Assembly (NCBI GenBank): GCA_002701845.1 | Contig: NZXG01000067.1 | Span: 1,612 to 49,214 of the forward strand | Length of the DNA: 47,603 bases | Source of the DNA: Pseudomonadales bacterium | GTDB lineage: Bacteria; Pseudomonadota; Gammaproteobacteria; Pseudomonadales; Ketobacteraceae | Direction of reading: 5' to 3' | In this document: positions 6,310 through 16,398 of the stretch, piece by piece | Numbering within the stretch: the first letter of the stretch is position 1 | Layout: every line of letters starts with the position of its first letter | Made by a program: the position numbers and the translations under genes | Notes under the pieces: model-generated | Databases searched by the model: none | The model's input: only the letters and a program-made list of their open reading frames with translations | Told to the model about the DNA's origin: nothing

Positions 6310-8679
6310 TCAGGCGTGGTTCTCCGCCAGATAGAACCAGGTTTCCAGGACGGAATCCGGGTTCAGCGAGACGCTGTCGATGCCGATGTCCATGAGCCAA
6401 CGGGCCAGATCCGGGTGATCGGAGGGGCCCTGACCGCAGATTCCCACGTATTTACCGGCTTTCTTGCAGGCTTCGATGGCTTGCTGCAACAGGGCTTTAA
6501 CCGCCGGATCGCGCTCATCGAACAGGTGGGAAACGATGCCCGAATCCCGGTCCAGCCCCAGGGTGAGTTGAGTGAGGTCGTTGGAACCGATGGAAAAGCC
6601 GTCAAAGTGCTCCAGGAACTGCTCCGCCAACAGTGCGTTGGTGGGCAGCTCGCACATCATGATCACTTCCAGGCCGTTTTCGCCCCGCTTCAGGCCGTTG
6701 GCTTCCAACAGCTTGATCACCTGTTCTGCCTCACCCACGGTCCGCACAAATGGCACCATCAGGCTGACGTTATCCAGTCCCATTTCCTCGCGCACTTTCT
6801 TCATGGCGCGGCATTCCAGCTCAAAACAGTCCCGGAAACTTTCCGAAATGTAACGGGAGGCGCCGCGGAAGCCCAGCATGGGGTTTTCCTCTTCCGGCTC
6901 ATACAGCTTGCCGCCAATCAGGTTGGCGTATTCATTGGATTTAAAATCCGACAACCGCACAATGACCTTCTTGGGATAGAAAGAGGCGGCCAGGGTTGAG
7001 ACCCCTTCCACCAGCTTCTCTATGTAGAATTCCACCGGCCCCGGGTACCCGGCAACCCGTCGCTGCACCGACTGTTTGACGTCCTTGGGCAGGGAATCAA
7101 AGTTCAACAGCGCCTTGGGATGCACCCCGATCATGCGGTTAATGATGAATTCCAGTCGTGCCAGCCCGATGCCCGCATTGGGCAGAGACTGGAAGTCGAA
7201 AGCCCGGTCGGGGTTGCCCACGTTCATCATGATTTTGAACGGCAGTTCCGGCATGGACTCGATGGAATTCTTCTGGACGTCAAACACCAGCTGACCGTCG
7301 TACACCAGTCCGGTGTCGCCCTCGGCACAGGATACCGTGACTTCGGCGCCGTCCTGCAGGATATCGGTGGCATCACCACAACCCACCACAGCGGGGATAC
7401 CCAGCTCCCGGGCGATGATGGCGGCATGACAGGTACGGCCACCGCGATTGGTTACAATGGCGGAAGCCCGCTTCATGACCGGCTCCCAGTCGGGATCGGT
7501 CATATCGGTCACCAGGATATCGCCGGTCTGCACCTTGTCCATTTCCTTCAGGCTGGTTACCAGCCGCACCGCCCCGCTGCCGATGCGATGGCCGATGGAG
7601 CGCCCTTCCACCAGCACCTTGCCCTTCTCTTTCAGCAGATACCGCTCCATCACATTGGTCTGGCGGCTCTTTACCGTTTCCGGCCGGGCCTGCACCACGT
7701 ACAGCTTGCCATCATTGCCGTCCCGGGCCCATTCCACATCCACCGGGTGGCCGTAATGCTGCTCGATGGTGACGCACTGCCGTGCCAGCTCCTGCACTTC
7801 GTCATCGCTGATACAGAATTGCTGCCGGTCTTCCTTGTCCACGTCCACGGTTTCAACGGATTTCCCGGCGGTGGCCTTGCTGCCGTAGATCATCTTGACC
7901 GCTTTGCTGCCCAGGTTGCGGCGCAATACCGCTGGGCGGCCAGCGGCCAGGGTGGGTTTGTGCACGTAAAACTCATCCGGGTTCACCTGGCCCTGGACCA
8001 CGGTTTCACCCAGGCCGTAGGCGGCGGTGACAAACACCACGTCCCGAAATCCGGATTCAGTGTCCAGCGAAAACATCACACCACTGGCCCCGGTGTCACT
8101 GCGCACCATCCGTTGAATACCTGCGGACAGCGCCACATGACGGTGCTCAAAGCCCTGATGCACCCGATAGGAAATGGCGCGGTCGTTGAATAACGAGGCG
8201 AACACCTCTTTCACCGCGTGCAGCACATTGTCCACGCCTTCGATATTGAGAAAGGTTTCCTGCTGGCCGGCGAAGGAGGCATCGGGCAGGTCTTCGGCAG
8301 TGGCGGAGGATCGCACCGCCACCGAGATATTATTCCCCGCCTCCTGTTCCAGGCTTGCATAGGCTTCACGGATCGCGCTTTCCAGACCTTGCGGCAGCGG
8401 CGTATTGATAATGGATTCCCGAATCTCGCGGCCGGTCTCAGCCAATTGGTTGACATCATTGATATCAAGTTTGTCCAGAGCATCGTGGATCTTTTTGTCC
8501 AGTCCGCTTTGCTCCAAAAACTCGCGGTAGGCGTCGGCGGTGGTGGCGAAACCACCCGGCACGGATACGCCGGCGTCCGCCAGGTTGCTGATCATTTCAC
8601 CCAGAGAGGCATTTTTGCCGCCCACTTTATCAATATCGGATTTCGATAGTTCCTGGAACCAGATGACATAGTTACTCAA
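6310..8679 (-). CDS. ppsA: Phosphoenolpyruvate synthase
   Basis: PpsA makes phosphoenolpyruvate from pyruvate and ATP, releasing AMP and phosphate, for gluconeogenic growth. It has an N-terminal ATP-grasp nucleotide-binding domain ([11 protein letters not shown], then [19 protein letters not shown]), a central phosphohistidine swivelling domain with the catalytic His in [19 protein letters not shown], and a C-terminal TIM-barrel substrate domain ending with GQGPSDHPD. From a TTG start at 8679 (preceded by AGGGAG) the protein is 789 residues and begins [10 protein letters not shown], close to the 792 of E. coli PpsA; an in-frame ATG upstream adds unrelated sequence. It is divergent from ppsR, which encodes its regulator. 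Confidence 0.96.
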   Translation of the reverse strand: MSNYVIWFQELSKSDIDKVGGKNASLGEMISNLADAGVSVPGGFATTADAYREFLEQSGLDKKIHDALDKLDINDVNQLAETGREIRESIINTPLPQGLESAIREAYASLEQEAGNNISVAVRSSATAEDLPDASFAGQQETFLNIEGVDNVLHAVKEVFASLFNDRAISYRVHQGFEHRHVALSAGIQRMVRSDTGASGVMFSLDTESGFRDVVFVTAAYGLGETVVQGQVNPDEFYVHKPTLAAGRPAVLRRNLGSKAVKMIYGSKATAGKSVETVDVDKEDRQQFCISDDEVQELARQCVTIEQHYGHPVDVEWARDGNDGKLYVVQARPETVKSRQTNVMERYLLKEKGKVLVEGRSIGHRIGSGAVRLVTSLKEMDKVQTGDILVTDMTDPDWEPVMKRASAIVTNRGGRTCHAAIIARELGIPAVVGCGDATDILQDGAEVTVSCAEGDTGLVYDGQLVFDVQKNSIESMPELPFKIMMNVGNPDRAFDFQSLPNAGIGLARLEFIINRMIGVHPKALLNFDSLPKDVKQSVQRRVAGYPGPVEFYIEKLVEGVSTLAASFYPKKVIVRLSDFKSNEYANLIGGKLYEPEEENPMLGFRGASRYISESFRDCFELECRAMKKVREEMGLDNVSLMVPFVRTVGEAEQVIKLLEANGLKRGENGLEVIMMCELPTNALLAEQFLEHFDGFSIGSNDLTQLTLGLDRDSGIVSHLFDERDPAVKALLQQAIEACKKAGKYVGICGQGPSDHPDLARWLMDIGIDSVSLNPDSVLETWFYLAENHA

Positions 8680-8958
8680 GGTCGTTCTCCCTACCTTGTA
8701 ATATATGGAAACTGGGCACTTGTGGTGCCCGGCCTTAAAACAGGCACTGAGTTGTACCTGTTGCACTGCGTGACCGAATGTTCACTGCCGGTATTTGCAG
8801 CAATAACGCGCTGATTTGGGCCCTCTCCTGCGTTAACTGGCACGCGACTTTTCTTTTTTAAGACGCAAGATTCTACTAAAAAAGTCAATAAATTACTCGT
8901 TCAAAATAGGGTTTCACGTTAAATTATTGCGACAGTTTTGCCAAGTTGGGAAGTGCAT

Positions 8959-9777
8959 ATGAAGCGTACGGTTTTTTTTATCTCTGACGGTACCGGCATC
9001 ACCGCCGAGACCCTGGGTCACTCCCTGCTGGCACAATTCGATACCATTGATTTCGATCAGGTCACCATTCCGTACGTCAAGGATGAGAACAAAGTGCGGG
9101 AAGCGGTTTCCCGTATCAACAAGGCCGCCATGGAGGATGAGATGCTGCCGGTGGTATTCAGTACCATCATCAATGATGGTATCCGCTCCGAGCTGAGCCA
9201 GAGCAAAGCCTTTATGCTGGACATCTTTTCCAGTTTTCTCAAACCCCTGGAAGGGGCCCTGGGAGCGGAATCCTCATATTCCGTGGGCAAATCCCACTCC
9301 ATCGTGGATAACAAGAGCTATCAGGTGCGCATCGATTCCGTGCATTACGCGCTGGATAACGATGATGGTGCCCGGACCCGGCACTACGACAGCGCAGACG
9401 TGATACTGATTGGTGTTTCCCGCTGCGGTAAAACCCCAACCTGCCTGTATCTTGCCCTGCAATTTGGCATTCGCGCCGCCAATTACCCGCTGACGGATGA
9501 TGATCTGGACGATCTGAATCTGCCCAAGCCGTTGCGGGATCACCGGCAGAAACTGTTTGGCCTGAGCATTGATCCGGAACGGCTGGCGGCCATCCGCACT
9601 GAGCGCAAACCCAACAGCCGTTACGCCTCCATCAATCAGTGCGAAAGCGAAGTGCGGGGGGCGGAGGCTATTTTTAACCGCTTTGGCATTCCCTTCATTA
9701 ACAGTACCCATTATTCCATTGAAGAAATTTCAACCAAGATCATTGAGGCTTCGGGAATCAAGCGGCGACTGGCATGA
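8959..9777 (+). CDS. ppsR: PEP synthase regulatory protein (kinase/pyrophosphorylase)
   Basis: PpsR, the former DUF299, inactivates PEP synthase by ADP-dependent phosphorylation of a threonine next to the catalytic His and reactivates it by phosphate-dependent removal. The protein is 272 residues from ATG 8959 ([17 protein letters not shown], with GGGAAG upstream). The nucleotide-binding loop GVSRCGKT is at residues 152-159, followed by TPTCLYLA and, later, [10 protein letters not shown]. The divergent pairing with ppsA across a 280-base gap matches the functional link. I saw no convincing promoter boxes or other structure in that gap. Confidence 0.95.
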   Translation: MKRTVFFISDGTGITAETLGHSLLAQFDTIDFDQVTIPYVKDENKVREAVSRINKAAMEDEMLPVVFSTIINDGIRSELSQSKAFMLDIFSSFLKPLEGALGAESSYSVGKSHSIVDNKSYQVRIDSVHYALDNDDGARTRHYDSADVILIGVSRCGKTPTCLYLALQFGIRAANYPLTDDDLDDLNLPKPLRDHRQKLFGLSIDPERLAAIRTERKPNSRYASINQCESEVRGAEAIFNRFGIPFINSTHYSIEEISTKIIEASGIKRRLA

Positions 9778-9828
9778 TAATCAATGGTATACGATGACTA
9801 TTTAAATCAGATTCTATACTCTGGCCCC

Positions 9829-11160
9829 ATGCTGCTGCCATCCATCGAACTCCCCTACCAAGCCGATTCCCTGACACTGTTTGAGCGATTCCGGCAGCTG
9901 GACAGTCCCCTGCTGCTGGATAGCGGCGAGGGTTACCGCGATCGCTTTGATGTGATTGCCGCAGCGCCGGTTTCCAGCGTCCGGGTCATGACCGGGGCAG
10001 CGGACACGGAGCGGGCTTTCTCCCAAATGCGCGAGTTGCTGGGGCCCCGGCCCATGGTCTGCACGGATCCCGGGCCCGCACCAGGCTGGTATGGGGTCTG
10101 GAGTTACGACCTGGGTTCCCTGAGTGAACGGGTCCCCCTGCCGCGACCGGACAATCCCCTGCCCCTGTTGTGGATGGGGTTTTACCCGGCCCTCATTGTG
10201 CTGGATCACCGTGCCCGTCGGGCCTGGCTGCGGTATCTGCCGGCGCATCAGTCCCTGGCCCGCCGCCTGCAGAAAATCTATGAAGGGCCGGCCAGCGCCG
10301 GTCACCCCGCTGGCCGGTTTCGTCTGCAGTCCCCCTTCCGGGGCAACCTGATGGCAACCGAGTACCAACAGCGGTTTGCCCGGGTGCAGGATTACATTCG
10401 AGCCGGCGACTGTTACCAGGTAAATCTGGCGCGCCGGTTTCAGGCGCAATACGCGGGGGATCCCTGGGATGCCTATCGGCGTCTGCGCCGGGCTCATTCG
10501 GCCCCCATGGGGGCCTTTCTCCAGGTGGAGGACTGGGCCCTCATGAGCCTGTCACCGGAACGCTTTATACGCTGTTGGCAGAGCCAGGTAGAGACCCGCC
10601 CCATCAAAGGTACCCGCCCCCGCAGTGGTGATCCACTGGAAGACCGGGGCCGGCGGCAGGAACTGCTGTCCAGTCTCAAGGACCGGGCGGAAAACCTGAT
10701 GATAGTGGATCTGCTGCGCAACGATCTGGGGCGAAGTTGTGAGCCGGGATCGGTACAGGTGCCTGAACTGTTCGCGTTGGAAAGTTTCAGCAACGTGCAT
10801 CATCTGGTCAGCACGGTACAGGGCCGGTTGCGCCCGGAACTGGATCCCCTGGATCTGATCTGGCGGGCGTTTCCCGGTGGCTCCATTACCGGCGCACCCA
10901 AGCATCGGGCCATGGAGATCATCGCTGAACTGGAACCGGCACCCCGGGAGTTTTATTGCGGCAGCCTAGTGTACCTGGATGTTACCGGTACGCTCGATTC
11001 CAGTATCCTGATTCGTTCACTGGTGGCCAGAAACGCGACCATCCGCTGCTGGGGCGGCGGCGGCATTGTGGCGGATTCGGTGGCGGAGCAGGAATTCCAG
11101 GAAATCCGGCATAAAGTTGGAAGTTTTCTTAAAAGCCTCACGCAAACTTCTGATTTATAA
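9829..11160 (+). CDS. pabB: Aminodeoxychorismate synthase component I
   Basis: PabB joins ammonia, supplied by the glutaminase PabA, to chorismate to give aminodeoxychorismate for p-aminobenzoate and folate. The C-terminal chorismate-binding domain shows PIKGTRPR, with the Lys that distinguishes PabB from the Ala of anthranilate synthase, followed by ENLMIVDLLRNDLGR, GSITGAPKHRAMEI and GGGGIVADS. From ATG 9829 the protein has 443 residues and begins LLPSIELPYQADS, which fits the family; an in-frame ATG at 9784, just after ppsR, is also possible. Neither has a strong ribosome binding site. It is convergent with thrH: the two stop codons sit directly side by side, leaving no room for a terminator. 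Confidence 0.93.
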   Translation: MLLPSIELPYQADSLTLFERFRQLDSPLLLDSGEGYRDRFDVIAAAPVSSVRVMTGAADTERAFSQMRELLGPRPMVCTDPGPAPGWYGVWSYDLGSLSERVPLPRPDNPLPLLWMGFYPALIVLDHRARRAWLRYLPAHQSLARRLQKIYEGPASAGHPAGRFRLQSPFRGNLMATEYQQRFARVQDYIRAGDCYQVNLARRFQAQYAGDPWDAYRRLRRAHSAPMGAFLQVEDWALMSLSPERFIRCWQSQVETRPIKGTRPRSGDPLEDRGRRQELLSSLKDRAENLMIVDLLRNDLGRSCEPGSVQVPELFALESFSNVHHLVSTVQGRLRPELDPLDLIWRAFPGGSITGAPKHRAMEIIAELEPAPREFYCGSLVYLDVTGTLDSSILIRSLVARNATIRCWGGGGIVADSVAEQEFQEIRHKVGSFLKSLTQTSDL

Positions 11161-11772
11161 AGAAAGGTCCCTATTGGACGCCTTCACGAACTCGGCCTTC
11201 AGCTGGTCGAAAGTGGTCACTGCCGGAAATTGGGGAAACTCGTCGATCACCCGTTGTGGCGCCCGGAACAGGATGCCCGCTTCCGCTTCGCTGAGCATGG
11301 TGGTGTCGTTATAAGAGTCGCCGGCGGCGATGCAGCGGTAGTTAAGGCTATGGAAGGCCTTGACCGAACTGCGTTTGGGATCCGTTTGCCGCAGTTTGTA
11401 ATTCACAATCCGGCCGTCCTCCGCCACTTCCAGGCGGTGGCAGAGCAACGTGGGCCAGCGCAGTTGCCGCATCAGGGGCTGGGCGAACTCGTAAAACGTA
11501 TCCGATAGTATCACCACCTGGAACCGTTCCCGCAGCCAGTCGACAAACTCCAGCGCGCCTTCCATGGGGCTCAGGGTGGCAATCACCTCCTGGATTTCCT
11601 GCAAACCGAGGTTGTGCTCATTGAGCAGACCCAGCCGTTGTTGCATCAGTACATCGTAATCGGGAATGTCGCGGGTGGTGGCCTTCAGCCCCTCAATACC
11701 GGTTTTCTCGGCAAAGCTGATCCAGATTTCCGGCACCAGCACTCCTTCCAGGTCAAGACAGGCAATCTCCAC
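11155..11772 (-). CDS. thrH: Bifunctional phosphoserine phosphatase/homoserine phosphotransferase
   Basis: ThrH is a HAD-superfamily enzyme that hydrolyses phosphoserine and can transfer the phosphate to homoserine, linking serine and threonine synthesis. The protein is 205 residues, the usual length of the pseudomonad enzyme. The nucleophile motif is CLDLEGVLVPE (D7; the second acid is E9 instead of the usual Asp, as is normal for ThrH). Motif II is VVILSDTFYEF, the motif III Lys lies in RQTDPKRSSVK and motif IV is AAGDSYNDTTML. It runs convergently into pabB. No partner genes share its transcript. Confidence 0.94.
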   Translation of the reverse strand: MEIACLDLEGVLVPEIWISFAEKTGIEGLKATTRDIPDYDVLMQQRLGLLNEHNLGLQEIQEVIATLSPMEGALEFVDWLRERFQVVILSDTFYEFAQPLMRQLRWPTLLCHRLEVAEDGRIVNYKLRQTDPKRSSVKAFHSLNYRCIAAGDSYNDTTMLSEAEAGILFRAPQRVIDEFPQFPAVTTFDQLKAEFVKASNRDLSL

Positions 11773-11893
11773 AACATTCTCCAGCGAATTTGGCTTTGGC
11801 TTTATAAGGTGATTTGCTGGGCAACTCTAGCGGCAAACCGGCGCTGATGCAATCAGGCGAGGTGATTCCATCGAACACTATCCTGGCGCTGTT

Positions 11894-11960
11894 TTATTCC
11901 TTTGAGCTATATTTCACTGCCATTCTTGTATTTCGATGTGGCAAAGGAGTTTGTTAGAAT
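11894..11960 (+). promoter_or_regulatory. cysH upstream region: candidate CysB motif and -10 box
   Basis: TTATTCCTTTG (11894-11904) resembles CysB activation sites, which often contain TTATTCC, and its last ten bases recur upstream of tauE/cysB at 14236-14245. A -10-like TAGAAT is at 11955-11960 with no good -35 box 17 bases upstream. A poor -35 is expected of an activator-dependent promoter. Consensus CysB sites are weak, so this remains a candidate. Confidence 0.4.
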
Positions 11961-12012
11961 ACGCGGCCCTTAGAGAGACGACGTTTTCACCGCAGTGAGT
12001 AGAGAGGCAAGC

Positions 12013-12744
12013 ATGAGTCTAACCCAGGCAGACGCCCAAGCGTGGAACCAAGAACTGGCAGTCCAGAGCCCCCAGGACATTCTGGCGGCAGCCCTGGACA
12101 AATACGACAATCTGGCCATCTCTTTCAGTGGTGCCGAGGATGTGGTGCTGGTGGATATGGCGGCGAAACTGAACCGGCCGTTTCGGGTGTTCACCCTGGA
12201 TACCGGGCGCCTGCACCCGGAAACCTACCGGTTTCTGGAAAAAGTCCGGGAGCATTATGGCATTATGCTGGAAGCGACTTTTCCGGACATGGCCCAGGTG
12301 GAGGCCATGGTCAATCAGAAAGGTCTGTTCAGCTTCTATCAGGAAGACCATAAAGAGTGTTGCGCTATTCGCAAGGTGGGGCCGCTGCGACGCAAGCTGT
12401 CCACCCTCAACGCCTGGGTCACCGGTCAGCGCAAGGATCAGAGTCCCGGCACCCGGGTGGATATCCCCGTGGTGCAGATTGATGCCGCCTTCTCCACCGA
12501 CAGCAATCAGTTGATTAAATTCAACCCTCTGGCAAACTGGAGTTCAGCCCAGGTGTGGGAATACATCCGTCGCAACCAGGTGCCATATAATGAGTTGCAC
12601 GAGAAGGGTTTTGTCAGCATTGGCTGCGAGCCCTGCACCCGCCCGGTACTGCCCAACCAGCACGAGCGGGAGGGTCGCTGGTGGTGGGAGGAAGCCACCG
12701 CCAAGGAATGTGGACTCCACGCCATCAATGTGGAGAACAAATAA
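12013..12744 (+). CDS. cysH: Assimilatory APS/PAPS reductase, iron-sulfur type
   Basis: CysH reduces activated sulfate to sulfite. The 243-residue protein (ATG 12013, preceded by AGAGAGG) has the PP-loop [14 protein letters not shown] and the [10 protein letters not shown] motif. It carries the paired cysteines C116-C117 and C205/C208 (CEPC) that bind a [4Fe-4S] cluster, and the catalytic Cys C233 in KECGLH. The four cluster cysteines mark it as the bacterial APS-reductase type (EC 1.8.4.10) rather than the PAPS-specific enterobacterial enzyme, which lacks them. A small CxxC protein follows 11 bases downstream, and the transcript then meets a terminator before convergent cysB. CysB is the expected activator. 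Confidence 0.94.
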   Translation: MSLTQADAQAWNQELAVQSPQDILAAALDKYDNLAISFSGAEDVVLVDMAAKLNRPFRVFTLDTGRLHPETYRFLEKVREHYGIMLEATFPDMAQVEAMVNQKGLFSFYQEDHKECCAIRKVGPLRRKLSTLNAWVTGQRKDQSPGTRVDIPVVQIDAAFSTDSNQLIKFNPLANWSSAQVWEYIRRNQVPYNELHEKGFVSIGCEPCTRPVLPNQHEREGRWWWEEATAKECGLHAINVENK

Positions 12745-12755
12745 CGAGGCTTGCT

Positions 12756-13091
12756 ATGAAAATCACGTTGGTGAAGAAAATTCTGGCAGACGGTTCACCC
12801 TGCAAAAAATGCGGTGAGGTGTTTAATCGCCTGGAAGAATCCGGGCACATGGATCGCATCGACGAGATCCTGGTGGCGGACGAGCGCGATCCCACCAGCG
12901 CCGGCATGTTGCTGGCGGCGGAACTGCAGGTGGACCGGGCTCCCTTCTTCGTGGTGGAGCAGGACGATGGCAGCCAGCAGGTCTACACCGTGTATTTCAA
13001 ATTCGTCAAGGAAGTGCTGGATCAGATCACCGAGGAGAAAGACGAGCTGAAGGAAATACTGCACAACAATCCGGATCTGGATTTTCTCTGA
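12756..13091 (+). CDS. Small thioredoxin-fold-like CxxC protein downstream of cysH
   Basis: A 111-residue soluble protein beginning MKITLVKKILADGSPCKKCG. The N-terminal strand followed by a CxxC (C16, C19), and later the segment RAPFFVVEQDDG with a conserved-looking Ala-Pro, are consistent with a glutaredoxin/thioredoxin-like fold, where a cis-Pro faces the active-site cysteines. I know of no assigned function. Its start is 11 bases after the cysH stop with GAGG upstream, so it is almost certainly in the cysH operon. A role in re-reducing the APS reductase disulfide is a reasonable guess. The C-terminus is acidic and helical. Confidence 0.85.
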   Translation: MKITLVKKILADGSPCKKCGEVFNRLEESGHMDRIDEILVADERDPTSAGMLLAAELQVDRAPFFVVEQDDGSQQVYTVYFKFVKEVLDQITEEKDELKEILHNNPDLDFL

Positions 13092-13139
13092 CAGGGGGTG
13101 GCTGACCGATTACTGCTGGCCACTGCCTCGATGCCACAG

Positions 13140-13180
13140 AAAAAGGCCCTGGTGCTTACATGCCGCACCAGGGCCTTTTT
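13140..13180. terminator. Bidirectional intrinsic terminator between the cysH operon and cysB
   Basis: GGCCCTGGTGC (13145-13155) and GCACCAGGGCC (13165-13175) form a perfect 11-bp stem with a 9-base loop, flanked by AAAAA and TTTTT, so it serves both convergent transcripts. Confidence 0.92.
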
Positions 13181-13204
13181 GCTGAGGAGACGTGTTTTGC
13201 TCAG

Positions 13205-14197
<993 letters not shown>

Positions 14198-14235
14198 TTA
14201 TTATTCAGTACTGGGGTTATAACAATATGAAAATA

Positions 14236-14270
14236 TATTCCTTTGCAGAATAGGACAGAATCGTTAGATT
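14236..14270 (+). promoter_or_regulatory. cysB-tauE divergent region: candidate CysB motif
   Basis: TATTCCTTTG (14236-14245) is identical to the motif upstream of cysH and lies at almost the same distance from the start codon (116 versus 118 bases). A -10-like TAGATT at 14265-14270 would serve the exporter gene. The surrounding sequence is AT-rich, as is common for CysB targets. Confidence 0.35.
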
Positions 14271-14351
14271 TACCAACCACAAAACCTGACATTATTTAAA
14301 TTTTTTCGTTTATATCCAATTCAAACTGAAAACGGGCAGCCGGCTTCGATT

Positions 14352-15134
14352 ATGGATTTCGTGATGTACATACTCGCCGGAGCGGCGGTGGGCTTTGCGG
14401 TAGGGGTCACCGGCGTGGGCGGCGGCTCGCTGATGACGCCACTGCTGCTCCTGTTCGGCTTTCCCCCCCATGTGGCGGTAGGTACCGACCTGCTGTATGC
14501 CGCTATTACCAAGGCCGGCGGGGTGTTTATTCACCGGCGCCAAGGTACCATACGCTGGAACGTGGTGTATACGCTGTTCGCCGGCAGTCTGCCCGCCAGC
14601 CTGATCACCATTTATGTGCTGCATACCTATTTCCCGGATTCTGAATCCTATGGCCATGTGCTCACTTCCATGTTGGGGGTGATGCTGATTCTGACGTCCG
14701 GCGTGCTATTGATGCGCCGGCGCATAATGGCCGCCCAGCAGGACGGTGGCAGCGGTTTTCTGGCCCATGTTCAGACCCATTCCATTATCTACACCTGGTT
14801 GATGGGGCTGGCTCTGGGAGTGATGGTCACCCTCTCCTCTGTGGGCGCCGGCGCCTTCGGCGCCGCGGTGCTGCTGCTGCTCTATCCACGGATGCCGTCC
14901 ATCCAGGTGGTGGGAACGGATCTGGCACACGCCGTGCCATTGACCCTGGTGGCCGGCACCGGTCACTTACTGCTGGGGAACGTGGATTTCCTGTTGCTGG
15001 GGGCACTGCTGGCGGGATCGCTGCCGGCGATCTACCTGGGCACCAAGGTGGCCACCCGGCTGCCGGATAAACTGCTGCAGCCGCTGCTGGCCAGCATGCT
15101 GCTGGCCCTGGGGGTCAAGTACGCGTTCTTCTGA
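14352..15134 (+). CDS. TauE/SafE-family sulfite/organosulfur exporter
   Basis: A 260-residue inner-membrane protein of about eight hydrophobic segments. It has the two-fold repeat typical of TauE/SafE: GVTGVGGGSLMTPLLL near residues 19-35 and SSVGAGAFGAAVLLLL in the second half, each followed by a VGTDL motif. Family members export sulfite, sulfoacetate or related anions. The divergent position next to cysB and near cysH favours a sulfur compound as substrate; this is inference. The last 20 bases overlap the end of the convergent universal stress protein gene. The start ATG at 14352 lacks a strong ribosome binding site. Confidence 0.88.
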   Translation: MDFVMYILAGAAVGFAVGVTGVGGGSLMTPLLLLFGFPPHVAVGTDLLYAAITKAGGVFIHRRQGTIRWNVVYTLFAGSLPASLITIYVLHTYFPDSESYGHVLTSMLGVMLILTSGVLLMRRRIMAAQQDGGSGFLAHVQTHSIIYTWLMGLALGVMVTLSSVGAGAFGAAVLLLLYPRMPSIQVVGTDLAHAVPLTLVAGTGHLLLGNVDFLLLGALLAGSLPAIYLGTKVATRLPDKLLQPLLASMLLALGVKYAFF

Positions 15135-15636
15135 GGGTCGCCTCCGGGTTCCTTTGCACAGTGTCCACGGGCACCAGATATACAGGCACCGGCGACAACT
15201 GCAGAACCTTGGAGGCCACCGATCCAATGGTGGTGCCCCGGGATTGGTGCCCGCTGCGGGAACCCATGACAATCAGATCCGCTCCAGTCCGCTCCGCGGT
15301 ATCCAGAATCACCTGCCAGGCATCCCCTTCCTGCACCTCCACTCCGGCAATACAATCCAAGGGCCCCTGGAAATCAATAAAGTCCTCCTCGAACGCCTGC
15401 CGTACCCGGGCCCGGATGGTGGCCATCACCGCTTGATAGCCGTGTTGCTTCAATGCCTTCTTGTCTTTTTGCGGCACATAGGTTTCCAGCAATGCACCGG
15501 CGAATACGCTCACCGGCTCCACCGCATGAATCACGGTGACCCGGGCTTGATGACGAAACGCCAGTTCACAAACATGCTCCAGCAAATACGGCCCGAACAG
15601 CCCCAAGTCACTGGCATAAAGGATATTTCTTAACAT
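15115..15636 (-). CDS. Universal stress protein, UspA family
   Basis: A 173-residue single-domain Usp. It begins MLRNILYASDLG, with the Asp expected in the nucleotide-binding site, and carries the ATP-binding signature VMGSRSGHQSRGTTIGSVAS (G-2x-G-9x-G-S/T), so it is likely the ATP-binding type. The C-terminal VPVYLVP strand is typical. Domain length is somewhat longer than the usual 140-150 residues because of a charged insertion around AFEEDFIDFQG and an Arg-rich tail. It overlaps the convergent exporter gene by 20 bases. Its target is unknown. Confidence 0.9.
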   Translation of the reverse strand: MLRNILYASDLGLFGPYLLEHVCELAFRHQARVTVIHAVEPVSVFAGALLETYVPQKDKKALKQHGYQAVMATIRARVRQAFEEDFIDFQGPLDCIAGVEVQEGDAWQVILDTAERTGADLIVMGSRSGHQSRGTTIGSVASKVLQLSPVPVYLVPVDTVQRNPEATLRRTRT

Positions 15637-15918
15637 TCAATCACAAAACTTCAACGGCGGGATGTGTGTTTTTTGACCATGTTTAGAAGCATAGCAGGCC
15701 GGCTTTTTTTTGCCTTAACCGGGCGTCGATAAATCTTTGTTTTGCTGAAGTAAATTCTGTTAGGTGCGCAAACGGGATGCCAATCGGAGCGGCTGCTTTG
15801 AAAAGCGAGAATCAGGCCGCAAACCGGCAGAAACAAAATGGTTTAGATGGCAAACCGGATCTACTTTTTAACCTGCGCCGGGCGCTTTCATTAACGTATC
15901 TTGGGTAGTCGTTGCAGT

Positions 15919-16398
15919 ATGAGAGTACATCGCTTCTGGAAACATATCAGTGGGTTCACCGTCGCCCTGCTGTGGTTGCTGTCGATGCAGGTTGGGGCGG
16001 CCGACAACGGTCTGTCTCAGGTGACGCTGAGCCCGGAACAGGCACGGCTGCTGGAGGGATACCACATGCCCGCGCCGGCCAATTATGATATGAACACGTT
16101 GTCCCATTCCGGGGCGCTGGCGGTGCCGCTGGTACGGTTGCAGTTTACCGCGGAAACCAATCTGATGCGGGGCCACAGTCTGGATTTTTCCGCCAGCTAT
16201 CAATCCTGGAACCCGACGGCGGTCGCCTGGGGTCAGCGGGAACAGGCACTGGAGACGCATTTTTCGGTGCAGGCACCCTTGCAGTCCGCCCTGGATTTTT
16301 CCCAGGCCATCCGGGAGAAAGTCGAACGCTGCCCGGAAAAGTTCCTCGACAAACTGCTGGTAAACGGAGCTGTGGCCGTCAATCTGATGAGCTGGTAA
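15919..16398 (+). CDS. Secreted protein of unknown function
   Basis: A 159-residue protein with a clear signal peptide: a basic start (MRVHRFWKH), a hydrophobic core (FTVALLWLLSM) and a likely cleavage after VGAA. The mature part of about 130 residues has one Cys (in RCPEKF) and no recognisable domain. The segment VPLVRLQFTAETNLMRG followed by SLDFSASYQSW alternates hydrophobic and polar residues and suggests beta structure. No lipobox is present, so it is probably periplasmic or secreted. The start ATG has little ribosome binding site. The last 20 bases overlap the convergent nucleotidase gene. I do not recognise it. Confidence 0.7.
   Translation: MRVHRFWKHISGFTVALLWLLSMQVGAADNGLSQVTLSPEQARLLEGYHMPAPANYDMNTLSHSGALAVPLVRLQFTAETNLMRGHSLDFSASYQSWNPTAVAWGQREQALETHFSVQAPLQSALDFSQAIREKVERCPEKFLDKLLVNGAVAVNLMSW

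Noticed and set aside
7120-8193. A 357-codon plus-strand frame inside ppsA
   Set aside because: It is antisense to the conserved PEP synthase, with no recognisable domain and no ribosome binding site.
15651-15836. A 61-codon minus-strand frame between the universal stress gene and the secreted protein gene
   Set aside because: Short, AT-rich, rich in basic residues, without a ribosome binding site. It lies in the promoter region of both neighbours.
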